From an uncultured Ruminococcus sp. (GTDB taxonomy: Bacteria; Bacillota; Clostridia; Oscillospirales; Ruminococcaceae), in contig USCU01000044.1 of the NCBI GenBank assembly GCA_900553335.1, positions 1 through 7,984 on the forward strand: 7,984 nucleotides of DNA. The letters run 5' to 3'. How positions within the stretch are numbered: the stretch's first letter is position 1; the number at the start of each line of letters is the position of its first letter. Shown here piece after piece: positions 5,647 through 7,984 of this stretch. A program made the position numbers and the translations under genes. The notes under the pieces were generated by a model. The model saw only the letters and a list, made by a program, of their open reading frames with translations. It made no database searches and was not told where the DNA came from.

Positions 5647-7539
5647 CTATTCTTCTTCGCTATCTGCCGAAAGTGTTCCCTGCATAATTGCTTCAAACTC
5701 GTTTCCGTCAATTTTTTCATGTTTAAACAAATAAGCCGCAACCGCATGTAGCTTGTCGATATGCTCTCTCAAAAGCTTTTCAGCATCCTCAAAACAGCTC
5801 TCGATAAGATTCTTTATCTCATTATCTATCTGAGCTGCTATTGCCTCGGAATAATGATTTCCTCCGGCGTAATCTCTTCCTAAGAACACTTGTGATTCAT
5901 CGTGTCCGTAAACTATAGGACCGAGTTTCTCGGAAAATCCGTATCTTGTAACCATATCCCTTGCTGTTGAGGTTGCACGTTCAAGGTCGTTGGAAGCACC
6001 CGTTGAAATATCATCTAAAATGATTTTTTCGGCTACTCGGCCTCCAAGCAAAACAACTATCTTTTCTCTCATCTCACCTCTTGAAACAAAGGACTTATCC
6101 TTTTCAGGCAGCGAAAGCGTATATCCGCCTGCCATTCCTCTCGGAATTATCGAAACCTGGTGAACCTTATCCTGAGAGCTGCAATAATATGTGCAGATTG
6201 CGTGCCCTGCCTCGTGATAAGACGTCAGCTTCTTTTCGTTCTCCGTAACTACCTTCGACTTTTTCTCAGGTCCCGCAATTACCTTAATTGAAGCTTCCTC
6301 CATATCCTCCTTGGTTATCGCTTTTTTGTTCTTTCTTGCAGCCAAAAGACTTGCTTCATTTATAAGATTTTCAAGATCAGCTCCGGTAAATCCAACTGTT
6401 GTTTTCGCAATAGTTTTAAGATCAACATCAGGCGCTAACGGTTTGTTTTTAGCGTGAACCTTTAAAATCTCTTCTCTTCCCTTTACATCCGGATAAGATA
6501 CCAGAATCTGCCTGTCAAATCTTCCCGGACGCAAAAGCGCAGGATCAAGAATATCACGGCGGTTTGTTGCCGCCATAACTATAATTCCTTCATTACCAGC
6601 AAAGCCGTCCATTTCAACAAGAAGCTGGTTTAACGTCTGCTCCCTTTCATCGTGTCCTCCGCCAAGTCCTGCTCCTCTTTGACGTCCTACAGCATCGATC
6701 TCATCTATAAATATGATAGCGGGCGCATTTTTCTTCGCCTCACCGAAAAGATCCCTAACTCTTGAAGCTCCCACACCAACAAACATTTCAACGAAATCAG
6801 AACCCGAAATTGAGAAAAACGGAACTCCCGCTTCACCCGCAACAGCTCTTGCCAAAAGCGTTTTACCTGTTCCCGGAGGTCCCATTAGCAAAACTCCTTT
6901 AGGAACTCTTGCACCGATAGAATCAAACTTCTTCGGATTTTTAAGAAAATCTACTATTTCTTCAAGTTCCTCTTTCTCCTCATCAGCTCCGGCTACATCG
7001 GCAAATGTTGCTTTCTTTCCGGTATTTAAATGCTGCTTGGCATTTGCCTTTCCGAATCCTCCGATTTTTCCGCCGCCCTGACTTTTCATCATCATAACGA
7101 ACAATAAAACCGTTGATCCGATAATCAAAATTACAGGTAAAAGGCTTATCCAGAAGCTGTTGTCTTTAGCTTCAATAAGATTCATCTTAAGCGGAGCTTT
7201 TTCATTCTCTGCATTGTACAGCTTCAAATAATCATAGCTCTCATTAAACAGTCTGTTATGAAAAGCCGTTACTGACGGAACTTTATAGCTATGAGCATAC
7301 TTTCCCGAACGAAGCTTTGAAGTATCGTCGCTTTTCAGTGTATAATTAAGCTCTCCGCTTCCAAGATCAAGCTCAAACTCAGAAACCTCAAGGTTATCAA
7401 AATATGATAAAACCTCCGAATACTTTACATTGCTGTTATTCGTACCTGTGATATTATTCAACAAAAATACCAGTCCGAAAATCACAGCGGCAGATACCAA
7501 AAGGTATGCGAGTAAGCTCTTGTTTCTGTTACTCTTCAT
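5647..7539 (-). CDS. ftsH: ATP-dependent zinc metalloprotease FtsH
   Basis: FtsH is a hexameric membrane-anchored AAA+ protease that extracts and degrades damaged membrane proteins and some soluble regulators. The 630-residue product is of normal length and complete. It has a first membrane segment (about 9-29), an extracytoplasmic domain (about 30-128), a second membrane segment (129-150), and an AAA+ module with Walker A GPPGTGKT (220-227), pore loop FVG (253-255), Walker B IIFIDE (275-280), and the second region of homology with Arg337 and Arg340. The M41 peptidase domain follows, with HEAGH (His442, Glu443, His446) and the third zinc ligand Asp518 in SNDLERAT. The ATG at 7539 has AAGGAG 8 nt upstream, and the N-terminus is typical. 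It follows tilS by about 150 bp with no clear terminator between, so co-transcription is possible. The usual hpt gene between tilS and ftsH is absent. Confidence 0.98.
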   Translation of the reverse strand: MKSNRNKSLLAYLLVSAAVIFGLVFLLNNITGTNNSNVKYSEVLSYFDNLEVSEFELDLGSGELNYTLKSDDTSKLRSGKYAHSYKVPSVTAFHNRLFNESYDYLKLYNAENEKAPLKMNLIEAKDNSFWISLLPVILIIGSTVLLFVMMMKSQGGGKIGGFGKANAKQHLNTGKKATFADVAGADEEKEELEEIVDFLKNPKKFDSIGARVPKGVLLMGPPGTGKTLLARAVAGEAGVPFFSISGSDFVEMFVGVGASRVRDLFGEAKKNAPAIIFIDEIDAVGRQRGAGLGGGHDEREQTLNQLLVEMDGFAGNEGIIVMAATNRRDILDPALLRPGRFDRQILVSYPDVKGREEILKVHAKNKPLAPDVDLKTIAKTTVGFTGADLENLINEASLLAARKNKKAITKEDMEEASIKVIAGPEKKSKVVTENEKKLTSYHEAGHAICTYYCSSQDKVHQVSIIPRGMAGGYTLSLPEKDKSFVSRGEMREKIVVLLGGRVAEKIILDDISTGASNDLERATSTARDMVTRYGFSEKLGPIVYGHDESQVFLGRDYAGGNHYSEAIAAQIDNEIKNLIESCFEDAEKLLREHIDKLHAVAAYLFKHEKIDGNEFEAIMQGTLSADSEEE

Positions 7540-7689
7540 CCTACCAACTCCTTTTTCTATTTCATTTATTCATAAATTGCTTTTAAAATACCATCTTCGC
7601 CGAAAACACATCGTATCCGACTTCGGTAATTCTTAACTAATGTAAAACATTATTGTGATAATTATATGATATTAACAGCCCTATATATT
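7540..7689. other. tilS-ftsH intergenic gap, no hpt gene
   Basis: The 150-bp gap holds the ftsH ribosome binding site and little else that I can support. A TATAAT hexamer on the minus strand (7661-7666) has no partner -35 at 16-18 bp. CCGACTTCGG (7618-7627) is only a 4-bp stem. No ORF is present, so hypoxanthine phosphoribosyltransferase, which commonly sits here in Firmicutes, is missing. Confidence 0.6.
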
Positions 7690-7984
7690 TTATTCTATTA
7701 TAACAACTGCCTTGTTTTTTGTGTTCTCATCAGCTTTAACTCTGTCTGCTACTGAAAAATTCTCAACGAATATTATTCCCTCGCTGTCACTCAAAATAAC
7801 ATTGCTTATTCTTTCTCTCGGATTTAATCTGCTGTTATATGCCTTTTTAAGAAGCGTGGTATGCTGACGTCCCGAAAGCTTCACCTTATCACCACTTTTT
7901 CGGTTTCTTAAAACAATGTTACCCCTAATTTTATCACAGTCAAGCTCAAACATTGTGAACAATCTATTAAAATCATTGTTGTAA
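7690..7984 (-). CDS. tilS: tRNA(Ile)-lysidine synthetase (TilS), C-terminal end only
   Basis: TilS attaches lysine to C34 of the CAU-anticodon tRNA-Ile, so that it reads AUA codons. Only the last 97 residues are in the window; the frame stays open to the right edge, so the catalytic N-terminal PP-loop domain lies outside. The visible part matches the TilS C-terminal tRNA-binding domain: LRNRKSGDKVKLSG, then a basic TTLLKKAYNSRLNPRERI stretch (in the place of the usual KKLKDFF..KIPREER), then a short beta strand ending in VADRVK. An ATG or TTG near 7953-7962 could be mistaken for a start, but the upstream frame has no stop and this domain does not occur alone. The neighbouring ftsH strengthens the call, since tilS and ftsH are linked in most Firmicutes. 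Catalytic residues cannot be checked here. Confidence 0.85.
   Translation of the reverse strand, partial: YNNDFNRLFTMFELDCDKIRGNIVLRNRKSGDKVKLSGRQHTTLLKKAYNSRLNPRERISNVILSDSEGIIFVENFSVADRVKADENTKNKAVVIIE

Noticed and set aside
7661..7666. TATAAT on the minus strand, considered as the ftsH promoter -10
   Set aside because: No recognisable -35 lies at 16-18 bp, and there is no extended -10 TG. The hexamer is expected by chance in such AT-rich sequence.
7690..7962. Stand-alone 90-residue protein starting at 7962
   Set aside because: The apparent start is a TTG with no ribosome binding site, and the frame stays open to the window edge. The sequence matches the TilS C-terminal domain, so it is the end of a longer gene.

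Overview
The window is AT-rich DNA from a Gram-positive, endospore-forming bacterium. It is most likely a member of the Clostridia, because it carries spoIIE, strong AGGAGG-type ribosome binding sites and SigA-like promoters, next to the tilS/ftsH pair that is a standard Firmicutes neighbourhood. All five genes lie on the minus strand, so transcription runs from the right edge to the left: tilS (3' end only), ftsH, metA, spoIIE, glgB (5' two thirds only). No tRNA, rRNA, CRISPR array or complete transposase gene was seen.

Right part (5640-7984): the end of tilS (tRNA-Ile lysidine synthetase) is followed by a full-length ftsH (membrane AAA+ zinc protease) that ends in an intrinsic terminator. 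Middle part (4430-5600): metA, with its own SigA-type promoter, encodes a homoserine O-acyltransferase. Its Glu111 predicts acetyl-CoA rather than succinyl-CoA as donor. A structured repeat (copy B) lies upstream of metA, and a GC-rich, hairpin-filled element of about 210 bp lies downstream, bracketed by two near-copies of a terminator hairpin. Left part (1-4150): spoIIE, the SpoIIAA-P phosphatase that activates SigF, has a promoter with a perfect TTGACA, a perfect TATAAT, an unusual 21-bp spacer and a 0A box over the -35. This is the signature of a Spo0A-activated SigA promoter. It is followed by glgB, the glycogen branching enzyme, whose predicted leader contains copy A of the repeat.

The genes do not form one pathway. 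They cover translation fidelity (TilS), membrane protein quality control (FtsH), methionine synthesis (MetA), sporulation (SpoIIE) and glycogen storage (GlgB). The coding content is ordinary. The most interesting material is between the genes: the Spo0A-type promoter; the pair of diverged structured repeats A and B, possibly remnants of IS200/IS605-like elements or their guide RNAs; the GC-rich element in the metA terminator region; and a gene order that differs from the usual spoIIE-tilS-hpt-ftsH series. I found no convincing evidence of a previously undescribed multi-gene system.
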